Position numbers and translations under genes: made by a program
Notes under the pieces: generated by a model
Database searches by the model: none
What the model was told of the DNA's origin: nothing
Seen by the model: only the letters and a program-made list of their open reading frames with translations
In this document: positions 9,370 to 18,204 of the stretch, piece by piece
Numbering within the stretch: the stretch's first letter is position 1
How the letters are laid out: each line of letters begins with the position of its first letter
From: Herbaspirillum sp. CF444
Lineage (GTDB): Bacteria; Pseudomonadota; Gammaproteobacteria; Burkholderiales; Burkholderiaceae_D
NCBI RefSeq assembly: GCF_000282135.1
Contig: NZ_AKJW01000027.1
Coordinates: 1-64,000, forward strand
Direction of reading: 5' to 3'
Length of the DNA: 64,000 bases

Positions 9370-10488
9370 ATGTCCGATCTTGCTACTTTTGCCAAACTGG
9401 CGCGCTCAAATGCGCAATTGCCGGTAGGCGTCTATTTTGACGCGGCGCTTTTCAAGCGCGAAATTCACCAATTGTTTCAGAAGGGCCCGCGCTACGCCGG
9501 CCATGAATTGATGGTGCCCAATGTCGGCGACTATGCAACGCTGCCATGGGAAAACGAAGGTCGCATGCTGGTGCGCAACGCGCAAGGCATCGATCTGCTT
9601 TCCAACGTCTGTCGCCACCGTCAAGCCAAAATGTTGGACGGGCGCGGCAACGCGCGCAATATCGTCTGCCCGCTGCACCGTTGGACCTACGACCTCAAGG
9701 GCGACCTGATCGGCGCGCCGCATTTCGGCGAAACGCCGTGCCTGAATCTGTCCAACACACCTTTGCAAAACTGGAACGGCCTGCTGTTCGAGAACAACGG
9801 CAAGGACGGTGTCGACGTCGCGGCCCAATTAAATCAATTGGGCGTGAGCAAGGACCTCGATTTCTCGGGTTATCTTTTCGACCATGTCGAAGTCCACGAA
9901 TGCGATTACAACTGGAAGACGTTCATTGAGGTCTATCTGGAGGATTATCACGTCGAACCCTTCCATCCCGGTCTGGGCAGCTTCGTCAGCTGCGACGACC
10001 TGAAATGGGAATTCGGCAAGAACTACAGCGTGCAGACCGTGGGCGTCAATCACGGCCTGGCCAAATCCGGTTCGCCGACCTACAAGAAGTGGCAGGAGCA
10101 GGTGCTGCGCTTCGGCAACGGCCAGGCGCCGAAGTACGGCGCGATCTGGCTGACGCTGTATCCGAACATCATGGTCGAGTGGTATCCGCATGTGCTGGTG
10201 GTATCGACGCTGTGGCCGAGCGGCCCGCAAAAAACCACCAACGTCGTCGAGTTCTACTATCCGGAAGAAATCGCCCTGTTCGAACGCGAGATGGTCGAAG
10301 CCGAACGCGCAGCGTATATGGAGACCTGCGTCGAGGACGACGAGATCGCCCTGCGCATGGATGCCGGTCGGCGTATACTGATGGATCGCGGCACCAGCGA
10401 AGTCGGCCCGTACCAGTCGCCAATGGAAGACGGCATGCAGCATTTCCATGAATGGTACCGGTCGCAGATAGCGGTGCAAGAAAACTGA
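9370..10488 (+). CDS. Rieske [2Fe-2S] aromatic ring-hydroxylating oxygenase, alpha-subunit-like
   Basis: A stand-alone oxygenase of the COG4638 family, 372 residues. The Rieske cluster ligands are C-R-H and C-P-L-H (CRHRQAKMLDG and IVCPLHRW). The catalytic domain holds a mononuclear-iron site, DYHVEPFHPG, with its D-H-H arrangement. No beta subunit, ferredoxin or reductase is adjacent, so electrons must come from elsewhere and the substrate is unknown. The start is uncertain: TTG at 9343 and GTG at 9346 are in frame, but MSDLATFAK at 9370 fits the family length and follows GCGGAG. A 31-codon ORF and a terminator follow. Confidence 0.85.
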   Translation: MSDLATFAKLARSNAQLPVGVYFDAALFKREIHQLFQKGPRYAGHELMVPNVGDYATLPWENEGRMLVRNAQGIDLLSNVCRHRQAKMLDGRGNARNIVCPLHRWTYDLKGDLIGAPHFGETPCLNLSNTPLQNWNGLLFENNGKDGVDVAAQLNQLGVSKDLDFSGYLFDHVEVHECDYNWKTFIEVYLEDYHVEPFHPGLGSFVSCDDLKWEFGKNYSVQTVGVNHGLAKSGSPTYKKWQEQVLRFGNGQAPKYGAIWLTLYPNIMVEWYPHVLVVSTLWPSGPQKTTNVVEFYYPEEIALFEREMVEAERAAYMETCVEDDEIALRMDAGRRILMDRGTSEVGPYQSPMEDGMQHFHEWYRSQIAVQEN

Positions 10489-10507
10489 TTTCCCCAAGGA
10501 GGAGAGC

Positions 10508-10603
10508 ATGCAGAAAGCAGCGAAGATGCGATGCAAACGATGTAGCCTCACGATATTCGCAGCATCCGTAGCTTCAGACGAATTCTGCATCGCCTCCGAT
10601 TAA
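10508..10603 (+). CDS. Candidate 31-residue small protein, unknown function
   Basis: A short ORF, ATG at 10508 and TAA at 10601-10603, preceded by AAGGAGG at 10496-10502, which is a near-perfect Shine-Dalgarno sequence with five bases to the start codon. The peptide begins MQKAAKMRCKRCSL and contains three cysteines, two of them in CKRC. It lies 19 bases after the Rieske oxygenase stop and 13 bases before a strong terminator, so it would be the last gene of that transcript. I recognise no family. It is far stronger than chance by its ribosome-binding site and placement, but translation is not proven. Confidence 0.45.
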   Translation: MQKAAKMRCKRCSLTIFAASVASDEFCIASD

Positions 10604-10616
10604 CGCAATATCCGAA

Positions 10617-10653
10617 GGCAGCGCCGGCACCAGCTCGCGCTGCCTGTTTTTTT
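10617..10653 (+). terminator. Rho-independent terminator after the oxygenase/small ORF unit
   Basis: Stem GGCAGCGC (10617-10624) / GCGCTGCC (10637-10644) followed by TGTTTTTTT. It separates the Rieske oxygenase transcript from the exporter gene at 10681. Confidence 0.9.
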
Positions 10654-10680
10654 GTCATCGTTTTTGAATAGAGTACCGTC

Positions 10681-11595
10681 ATGCAATCCCTCTGGATGCT
10701 TGTTGCCTCCTTCCTGTTTTCCATCATGGGCGTCTGCGTCAAGCTGGCCGCCGATCACTACTCCACCGCTGAAATCGTGCTCTGCCGCGGCATCGTCGGG
10801 GTCTGCTTCATCTACGGCCTGATCTGCATCAAGGGCGGCACGCTGAAAACGCCCTACCCGCGCGACCACATCATCCGCGGCGGCGTCGGCGTGATCTCGC
10901 TGTGGCTATGGTTTTACTCGTTCAGCCTGCTGCCGGTGGCGACCGCCACGACGCTGAACTACATGTCATCGATCTGGATTGCCGCGATGCTGTTCGGCAT
11001 GGCCTGGTGGCAGGGAAAAAAGCGTTTTGAATGGGGCCTGGCCGGCACGGTGCTGCTGAGCTTCGTGGGCGTCGCCTTGCTGCTGCGTCCGTCGATCAAT
11101 CCGGACGAACTGCTCGGCGGCGTGATCGCCTTGTTTTCCGGCGTGCTGTCGGCGCTGGTATATCTGCAGGTGCGCAAGCTCGGCCTCCTTGGCGAGCCGG
11201 AATATCGCGTCGTGTTCTACTTCTCTTTCACCGGCCTGCTGGCGGGCATCGCAGGCTGCATCGCCACCGGCAGCGTGCCGTTCTGGCATGCGCACAGCAT
11301 CAAGGGCGTGGCGCTGATCCTCACCATCGGCCTGACCGCGACCATCGCCCAGATCGCCATGACGCGCGCTTACCGGCTCGGCAACACGCTGGTGACGGCC
11401 AACCTCCAATACACCGGCATTGTGTTCGCCAGCATGTGGGGTATGCTGATCTGGAAAGACGCACCGGGCTGGCTGGGTTTTGCCGGCATCGCGATCATTC
11501 TGATCAGCGGCGTCGTCTCCACGTTCTACAATCAACGCTCGCAGCAAACCTCCAAGAATCTGCCGGCGATCGATCCGATCGCCTCCGAAGTATAG
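10681..11595 (+). CDS. EamA/DMT-family inner-membrane transporter
   Basis: A 304-residue drug/metabolite-superfamily permease with about ten hydrophobic segments in two EamA repeats; the second repeat begins near residue 148 (LLGGVIALFSGVLSALVYLQV). Members export amino acids, metabolites or drugs; the substrate cannot be read from the sequence. The gene starts 28 bases after a terminator, and the sulfurtransferase at 11604 follows eight bases after its stop, so these two genes probably form an operon. Confidence 0.88.
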   Translation: MQSLWMLVASFLFSIMGVCVKLAADHYSTAEIVLCRGIVGVCFIYGLICIKGGTLKTPYPRDHIIRGGVGVISLWLWFYSFSLLPVATATTLNYMSSIWIAAMLFGMAWWQGKKRFEWGLAGTVLLSFVGVALLLRPSINPDELLGGVIALFSGVLSALVYLQVRKLGLLGEPEYRVVFYFSFTGLLAGIAGCIATGSVPFWHAHSIKGVALILTIGLTATIAQIAMTRAYRLGNTLVTANLQYTGIVFASMWGMLIWKDAPGWLGFAGIAIILISGVVSTFYNQRSQQTSKNLPAIDPIASEV

Positions 11596-11603
11596 GAAAA
11601 ACC

Positions 11604-12464
11604 ATGACCTACGCTACCCTCATTTCCGCCGCCGAACTCGCCGCCCACGCAGGCGACGCCAACCTGCTGATCGTCGACTGTCGTCACGACCTGGCCAATC
11701 CCGCCGCCGGCCTCGACGCCTATCGCGCCGGCCACATTCCCAACGCGCGCTTTGCGCATCTGGACCAGATACTGTCCGGCGCCAAGACCGGCAGCGACGG
11801 CAAATTCAAGGGCCGCCATCCGCTGCCGGAGCGCCAGGATTTCATCGACGCCATGCGCGTCATCGGCGTCAACGCCAACACGCAAGTGGTTGCTTACGAT
11901 GCCCACGGCGGCATGTTCGCGGCGCGCCTGTGGTGGCTGCTGCGCTGGGTCGGCCATGTACAGGTGGCGGTGCTGGACGGCGGCCTGCAAGCCTGGCAGG
12001 CACAAGGCGGCGCCGTGACGACCGAGATGCCTGCGGCCACGCGCGGCGACTTGCAGGAACAGCCGTCGCTGGTCACCACCATCGATGCCGAGGGCGTGCT
12101 CGACAATCTCGACAGCAAAGCCATGACCGTGGTGGATGCGCGCGCGGCAGATCGCTATCGCGGCGAGAACGAAACGCTGGATGCCGTCGGCGGCCATATC
12201 CCCGGTGCGAAGAATCGTTTCTTCAAGGACAATCTCGCCGCCGACGGCAGCTTCAAATCGCCGGCAACGCTGCGCGCCGAATGGAATGCACTGATCGATA
12301 ACCCGCAAACCGCGATCATGCAATGCGGCTCGGGCGTGACCGCCTGCCACAACTTGCTGGCGCTGGAAGTCGCCGGCTTGCCGGGCGCGAAACTGTATCC
12401 CGGTTCGTGGAGCGAATGGAGTTCCGACTCCACTCGTCCGGTCGCCACCGGTCCGCAGCCCTGA
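11604..12464 (+). CDS. sseA: Sulfurtransferase of the 3-mercaptopyruvate type
   Basis: A 286-residue tandem-rhodanese protein. The first domain (about 1-135) is inactive. The second (about 160-280) carries the catalytic loop QCGSGVTAC, the CGSGVT form typical of 3-mercaptopyruvate sulfurtransferases rather than thiosulfate rhodaneses. It moves sulfane sulfur to cyanide or thiol acceptors in the cytoplasm. I chose ATG at 11604 because longer in-frame starts lie deep inside the overlapping transporter gene and add nothing family-like. It is probably co-transcribed with the DMT exporter. The gene symbol is by analogy with E. coli. Confidence 0.9.
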   Translation: MTYATLISAAELAAHAGDANLLIVDCRHDLANPAAGLDAYRAGHIPNARFAHLDQILSGAKTGSDGKFKGRHPLPERQDFIDAMRVIGVNANTQVVAYDAHGGMFAARLWWLLRWVGHVQVAVLDGGLQAWQAQGGAVTTEMPAATRGDLQEQPSLVTTIDAEGVLDNLDSKAMTVVDARAADRYRGENETLDAVGGHIPGAKNRFFKDNLAADGSFKSPATLRAEWNALIDNPQTAIMQCGSGVTACHNLLALEVAGLPGAKLYPGSWSEWSSDSTRPVATGPQP

Positions 12465-12539
12465 TAGAAAATCAGCGATCAGGGAAGGCGTCGCCGGCCG
12501 GAGAAAGAAGGACACACCGGCAACTAACGCCTGGCGATC

Positions 12540-13334
12540 TCAATGCGCGTGCGCGTGGCTGGTCAGCACCAGCACGATGGCAACGCCAAGCGCGATCAGG
12601 ATCACTTGCGGAATGGTTTCGCGCAGCGTCGCCCGGCGTTGCATTTGCGGCATCAGGTCGCTGACGGCAATGTAAATGAAACCGGATGAGGCAAACACCA
12701 GCACGTAGGGAATCCATTCCATCCCGCGCTCCAGCGTGATGTATCCCAAGACGCCGCCCAGCACCGCCATGAGACTGCAAATCAGGTTGTAAACATAGGC
12801 GCGGGTGCGCGAGAAACCAGCATTGAGCAGCACGATGAAGTCGCCGATTTCCTGCGGAATTTCGTGCGCGATGATGGCCAGGCCGGTCACCAACCCAAGA
12901 TGCGGGTCCGCCAGAAAGGCCGCGGCGATCAGGATGCCGTCGGTGAAATTGTGCAGGCCGTCGCCGACCAGAATCATCCAGCCGGCCTTGCCTGCTTCAC
13001 GTTTGTCATGACCGTGATGGTGGCCGTGACCGTCTTCTTCGTGGTGATGGGAATGGCGCAGGATGGACAGTTTTTCCAGCAGGAAAAACGCCAGCAGGCC
13101 GCCCAGCAATACGGCGAACAACTTGTGCGGCTCGGCCGAGGATTCAAAGGCTTCCGGCAAGGCGTGCAGCAACGACGTCGACAGCATGATGCCGACCGAC
13201 AGGCTGACTAGGCGCTCGACCATCTTCGACAACAAAGCGAACGAGAAAATCGCCGCAGCCGTGATGCTGACCACCCCGGCGATCGCCGTGGCAAGCAGGA
13301 TGGAAACCAGAGTGGAATTAATTTTGGGACCCAA
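12540..13334 (-). CDS. ZIP-family divalent metal transporter
   Basis: A 264-residue ZIP permease for zinc or related divalent cations at the inner membrane. The conserved metal-site helices read GDGLHNFTDGILIA and IIAHEIPQEIGDF. A histidine-rich cytoplasmic loop (residues about 94-112, HSHHHEEDGHGHHHGHD) lies between membrane helices 3 and 4, and the C-terminus is HAHAH. It resembles the GufA/ZupT branch. It faces the sulfurtransferase gene convergently, with no clear terminator between them. No metal regulator or operator is recognisable nearby. Confidence 0.92.
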   Translation of the reverse strand: MGPKINSTLVSILLATAIAGVVSITAAAIFSFALLSKMVERLVSLSVGIMLSTSLLHALPEAFESSAEPHKLFAVLLGGLLAFFLLEKLSILRHSHHHEEDGHGHHHGHDKREAGKAGWMILVGDGLHNFTDGILIAAAFLADPHLGLVTGLAIIAHEIPQEIGDFIVLLNAGFSRTRAYVYNLICSLMAVLGGVLGYITLERGMEWIPYVLVFASSGFIYIAVSDLMPQMQRRATLRETIPQVILIALGVAIVLVLTSHAHAH

Positions 13335-13409
13335 TCATCAGAGATAGCGCGGTCTGCGCGACAAGAAGTGGCAGATTAGACCATAGCTGATTTTTTTCGG
13401 CAAATCGGA

Positions 13410-16400
13410 TCAACGCGCCTGATCGCCCGTCCCCGGCAACGCGGCGCCGTCGGATACGGGCGCTTCCGCTTGCGCGAACAGCACTTCGTCAATGTTGTCG
13501 GCATCTTCGCCGGTCAGGCGACGTATCGTCTCCAGCAACACCTTTTCCTGATAGGGCTTGCCGAGATACTCGTTGACGCCCAGCTCCATGGCGCGCTCCC
13601 GATGCTTGGCGGCGGTGCGCGAGGTAATCATGATGATGGGCAGCGTAGCGGTGCCGCTCATGTCGCGAATGTTGCGCGCGAGATCGAAGCCGTCCATGCG
13701 CGGCATTTCAATGTCGACCAAGGCAACGTCGGGACGCACGTCTTGCAATTGATGCAAGGCATCGACGCCGTCGGTCGCCAGCACGACGTGGTATCCCTCG
13801 CGCGTCAGCAAACGCTGCATGACGCGCCTGACCGTGAGGGAGTCGTCGACCACCAGGATGGTTTTCTTGTTGCTGTTGTCGCCGCCCGCGGCAGGCTCGA
13901 CCTGGCGCAGCACTTTTTGATAACCGTGACGCTGCGCCAGCTGGATGGGATTGAGGATCAGCGCAATGCTGCCGCTGCCCAGCACCGTGGCGCCGACGAC
14001 ACCGACCATGTGGGCCAGTTGCGGCCCGATGTTCTTGGTCACGACTTCGCGGTTGCCGATGATGCGATCGACCAGAATGGCGAGGAAGTCATGGCCGCTC
14101 TTGACCACCAGGATCGACAAAGTCTGCCCCGCCGGCACGCCTTTGTCTTCGCCCAGCAAGACGGGCAGATAATGCATGGGCAACTTGCGACCGTGCCAGT
14201 CGAGACTGCCCTCGCGGAACACCTCGGCCTGCTCGGCGGCTTTCAATTGCAAGACCTGTTCGACCAGAAGCGACGGGATGGCGTAGGTTTGCTCGCCCAA
14301 CTCCAGCAACACGACCTGGGTAACGGCCAGCGACAGCGGCAGATGGATAATGAAGGTCGCGCCTTCGCCGGCGACCGTGTCGATACTGATGCGACCGCCC
14401 AGCGAGGCGACTTCGGAGCGCACCACGTCCATGCCGACGCCGCGTCCGGCGATGGCCGTCACGTCGGCGCTGGTGGTGAATCCCGGCTGAAAGATCATGC
14501 CGGTCAGCTCCGTGTCCGACAGCACCTGGCCGGCGTCGATCAACCCGAGACGCACCGCCTTCTCGTGAATGCCCGCCAGATCCAGTCCCTGGCCGTCGTC
14601 GGACAGGCAGATCATGACTTCATAACCTTCCTGGCTGATCTCCAGCGACAAGCGCCCAACGGCCGGCTTGCCGGCCTTGCGCCTTTGCTCGGCCGTTTCA
14701 ATGCCGTGCGCCGCGGCGTTGCGCAACAGATGTTCAAACGGTCCGACCATTTTTTCCAGAATGCTGCGGTCCACTTCGACGGCGCTTCCGCGAATTTCCA
14801 GCTCCAGCTCCTTGCCGGTTTCCTTCGCCATCTGGCGCACCAGCCGGTGCAGCCGCTCTTCCACGCCGCGGAACTGCACCATGCGCGCCCGCATCAGTTC
14901 CTGCTGCATTTCGCGGGTGAGCCGGGCCTGCTGCGTCAGGCTGTTCTGCGCATGATCGACGGTCTCCAGCAGGTTCTTTTGCAACGAGGCGACATCGTTG
15001 ACGCTCTCCGCCAGCATGCGCGTCATTTCCTGCAGATGGGTAAAGCGGTCGAACTCCAGCGGATCGAAATGCTGGTTCTGCGGCTGGCGCTGGTTGGAAG
15101 CCGCAATCTGGATTTCGGCCTGGATTTCCACTTCGCGCAACTGCGTCGTCAGCCGCGCGACATTGCCGCCCAGATCGGCCAGATGCTGGCGCAGCACGTC
15201 GACTTCGGACTCCAGCCCTGAGCGTGAAATGGAGATCTCCCCGGCCTGATTGAGCAAACTGTCCAGGATGCCCGCGCGAATGCGCACCAGCGGCGCGGCA
15301 TTGACGGTTTTTCCGATATCGGCCTCGGACGATCCTGCGGCGTCGCTTCCCGTCAAGACGACCTGCACCGCAGGTTTGTCCGCGCCTTGCTCGTCGGGTG
15401 CGAACAAAGGCGACATCGGCGGTACTGCCAAGGGAGTCTGGAGCGCTTCGAACAATTGCAAGCCGTGATCGTAACGCGCCAGCAAGTCGTCGATCTGCAT
15501 GACCGATGGCGTACCGGTGCGCACCATCTCGTCGATCCTGGATTCCAATTCGTGCATGTGCTGGCCGAGGCGCATTGCACCGGCCATGCGGGCGCTGCCT
15601 TTGATCGTGTGCAGCGGTCGCAGAAGATACTGAATCAACCCGCGACTATCCGGCGATTTTTGCAGCTTGTGCAGGCTTTCGCCTATCTGAGGCAGGAGAT
15701 CCCTGCCTTCTTCCAGGAATATCTCAAGCAACTCAGGATCGATAAGATCGGCCCCGGCATCGGCGGAATCTTCTTCCGGCGAGACGGCGGTGAGCGGATG
15801 ACCTTGGCCAGGGACATCCGGCGAGGCTTCCCGACGGAGCAGCTTCATTCCGTCCAGCAAGGCATGCAATTGCTGTTGCAAATCCGCGCGCGCGGGAGGC
15901 ATCCGGCGCGATGCAAACATCTGCTGCATGGTTTGCAATTGACGCACGATCTGCAGCAGGCTGGCGGAGACATTGGCGTCAAGCGCGCCAGGAAAATGTG
16001 CAATGCATTGGATGACGTCGTCCAGCGCTTGCGCCAATGTGTTGAGCGCCGCAAATTGCACCGACGCCGAACTGCTCTTGAGCGAATGCGTTGCGCGCAG
16101 CACTTCCGGCGCCACCGCAGTCGGCAGAATCTCCTGCCACTGCTCGAGATGCGAACTGATTGTGGCCAGCAAGCTTGCCGACTCCTTGCAATAAACCAGG
16201 TGCAGTTGCGCCGGTATTTCCATCTCGCCGATGCGGACGGATTGCTCCTCGCCGGCAACGGCTGGCGACGTGGTCTCAACGTCCGTCTCTGCGCCGTCCA
16301 TGCTCTTTCCTTGCCTCGCTTGTTCGACTGCCTCGATCAATGCATCGGGGCGTCGCGCGGATTTTCCGCGTTCCCTGAACTCGCCGATCCAGCCGGTCAT

Positions 16401-18176
16401 CTCCCGCTTCGCATGCTCAAGCAAGGCATATGCGTCGGTGCTTCCCGGCGTCGCTTGCGTCAACCACTCGTTCAGGAAGGTTTCGATCGCCATGGCGCCG
16501 TCGCTCAAGGCATTCAAGCCAACCATGCGGCTGCTGCCCTTGAGCGTATGAAAACCGCGCCGCAATGCGCCGACGTGCGCCATATCGTCCGGCGCGCCGC
16601 GTGAAGCTGCCAGCGTGTTATCCATGTTGTCCAGGATCTCTTCGGCTTCCGTCAGAAAGATATCCAGAAACTCGGGATCGACATCTTCATCGACCGGTTC
16701 TTCCGAGGCGGTGCCTGCGGCAAGGCCTGGCGCAGGCGATTCGACTTCTTCACGCTGCTCCGGCTGCGCAGTCTTGGCGGCCAGCGAAGGAGCATCGCTC
16801 TCCGTATGCGCGACCTCTGATTGCTTTCCCCGATAAGGAATCACGCCGTCACGCCGCATCAGGGGCAGGGACAAACTCAATGCGGCAAGGTTATAGATGG
16901 CGCTTTTTAATGCCGCCGGTTGCAAGGTCGCAGCTTCATCCGCGCCGGAAGCATTTTCTATCCTGAGTGCGTCCGCACCGAGCATTTGGGCCGGAACATC
17001 CAGCTTCAGGCGTTCTGCGACACCGGCAAGTTCGCGAATCGCCTTTGCCACTCTTGCCGCTTCAGCCTGGCTGTACGCTTTATTGAAACTGCTTTCGATC
17101 AAGGCCTCGGTGCGGCCGAGCGCGCCCTCCAGTTCGGCCAGCGCAATCTGGCCAGGATCGCGGACGGCCGGCGCTGCATATGTTGCGGATGTTGCGGATG
17201 CTGCCTGCACCGCATCGATAGCGGCGTAACATGGCTGCTGATAGTCTGCCTGCTGTATCTCCGGCAACGCGTTGGCTTGTTTGATCGCGCGCGCGGCTTC
17301 ATTCGCAGCAGGGGCCAGTGCAATGAAAAAAAGGCCCTCGCGCAGCAACCGCGCATCGCCTTCACGCATGTCGCTCACGAGGCGCCGCAGTTGCAAATTG
17401 ACCTGTCCCAGGAATTTTTTGGCGTACTGGTCGACGTCGATGCCGCCGCCGGCGAACAGCATGACGGCCGCCTCGATGGTGCGCCAGAAGTTCTTGTGGT
17501 GCGAGACGACAACCATATTGACGACTTTGCCAATGACGTCGGCCATGCGCTGCAAGAAAGGTGCGCCGACGTTCGCGTCCGTTGCGTGCAGATAATTCAG
17601 CTGCGAACTCTCGAACTCGGTCCGGCATGCCGCCAGAGTGGTTTCGGATAACTCGGGAGCCGCTTCGTCGGAACAGGGAAACCGCAAGTCGTTGTCGCTG
17701 ATGGGTTTCGGAAAAACCAGATCGACCGGATGAATTCTTTCCTGGCCTGTTGTCGCAAGCAGTGCTTTATAGGCGTGGAACAAACGCAATGGATGCGGCA
17801 ATGGATGCGGCACCGAATCCGCGGTCAGATCGTCCAGATAGTGCAACAAGGATACGCAGGCGCTCTCTGCGACCTGGGCCCTTTCGGAGCGAGCGCTACC
17901 GTCCTGTTCGGCAGCAAGCACCAGCGCCATGGCGTTAAAAAAAACGGCCAGCGACGGTTCATCGACGAAGTTCAGCGCCTGCGTGATTTTTTGCAGGGTG
18001 ACGCGAATCCGAGCGATGTCTTCGGCAGTCCTTGCCGCCTCCAGCAACTGGCGCGTCTCAAGCATCGCGCTCTTCAACGCCGGTGCCAGTATTGTCAGAC
18101 CACCGGGCATTTCCTCGGTCTGCATATCGGAGAAATCCTGGCTGTCTGGATGGGGATGCATGATGGCGTTTGACAT
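13410..18176 (-). CDS. chpA: ChpA/PilL-type hybrid chemotaxis histidine kinase
   Basis: A 1588-residue CheA-like kinase of the type IV pilus chemosensory system. Three histidine phosphotransfer sites are readable: FHTLKGSSRMVG (about 544), THSLKSSSAS (about 697) and LHTIKGSARMAG (about 857). A weaker Hpt-like N-terminal region precedes them. The kinase core follows, with HLLRNAAAHGIE near 1152 and GRGVGMDVVRSEV near 1248, then a CheW-like domain, then a receiver (about 1435-1555) with VVDDSLTVRR and phospho-acceptor in VALVDIEMPRMDG. It is the last gene of the pilG-H-I-J-chpA operon and should phosphorylate PilG and PilH. Confidence 0.95.
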   Translation of the reverse strand: MSNAIMHPHPDSQDFSDMQTEEMPGGLTILAPALKSAMLETRQLLEAARTAEDIARIRVTLQKITQALNFVDEPSLAVFFNAMALVLAAEQDGSARSERAQVAESACVSLLHYLDDLTADSVPHPLPHPLRLFHAYKALLATTGQERIHPVDLVFPKPISDNDLRFPCSDEAAPELSETTLAACRTEFESSQLNYLHATDANVGAPFLQRMADVIGKVVNMVVVSHHKNFWRTIEAAVMLFAGGGIDVDQYAKKFLGQVNLQLRRLVSDMREGDARLLREGLFFIALAPAANEAARAIKQANALPEIQQADYQQPCYAAIDAVQAASATSATYAAPAVRDPGQIALAELEGALGRTEALIESSFNKAYSQAEAARVAKAIRELAGVAERLKLDVPAQMLGADALRIENASGADEAATLQPAALKSAIYNLAALSLSLPLMRRDGVIPYRGKQSEVAHTESDAPSLAAKTAQPEQREEVESPAPGLAAGTASEEPVDEDVDPEFLDIFLTEAEEILDNMDNTLAASRGAPDDMAHVGALRRGFHTLKGSSRMVGLNALSDGAMAIETFLNEWLTQATPGSTDAYALLEHAKREMTGWIGEFRERGKSARRPDALIEAVEQARQGKSMDGAETDVETTSPAVAGEEQSVRIGEMEIPAQLHLVYCKESASLLATISSHLEQWQEILPTAVAPEVLRATHSLKSSSASVQFAALNTLAQALDDVIQCIAHFPGALDANVSASLLQIVRQLQTMQQMFASRRMPPARADLQQQLHALLDGMKLLRREASPDVPGQGHPLTAVSPEEDSADAGADLIDPELLEIFLEEGRDLLPQIGESLHKLQKSPDSRGLIQYLLRPLHTIKGSARMAGAMRLGQHMHELESRIDEMVRTGTPSVMQIDDLLARYDHGLQLFEALQTPLAVPPMSPLFAPDEQGADKPAVQVVLTGSDAAGSSEADIGKTVNAAPLVRIRAGILDSLLNQAGEISISRSGLESEVDVLRQHLADLGGNVARLTTQLREVEIQAEIQIAASNQRQPQNQHFDPLEFDRFTHLQEMTRMLAESVNDVASLQKNLLETVDHAQNSLTQQARLTREMQQELMRARMVQFRGVEERLHRLVRQMAKETGKELELEIRGSAVEVDRSILEKMVGPFEHLLRNAAAHGIETAEQRRKAGKPAVGRLSLEISQEGYEVMICLSDDGQGLDLAGIHEKAVRLGLIDAGQVLSDTELTGMIFQPGFTTSADVTAIAGRGVGMDVVRSEVASLGGRISIDTVAGEGATFIIHLPLSLAVTQVVLLELGEQTYAIPSLLVEQVLQLKAAEQAEVFREGSLDWHGRKLPMHYLPVLLGEDKGVPAGQTLSILVVKSGHDFLAILVDRIIGNREVVTKNIGPQLAHMVGVVGATVLGSGSIALILNPIQLAQRHGYQKVLRQVEPAAGGDNSNKKTILVVDDSLTVRRVMQRLLTREGYHVVLATDGVDALHQLQDVRPDVALVDIEMPRMDGFDLARNIRDMSGTATLPIIMITSRTAAKHRERAMELGVNEYLGKPYQEKVLLETIRRLTGEDADNIDEVLFAQAEAPVSDGAALPGTGDQAR

Positions 18177-18204
18177 CGGGGCGTTGAATATCGCGGAGCG
18201 AGCG

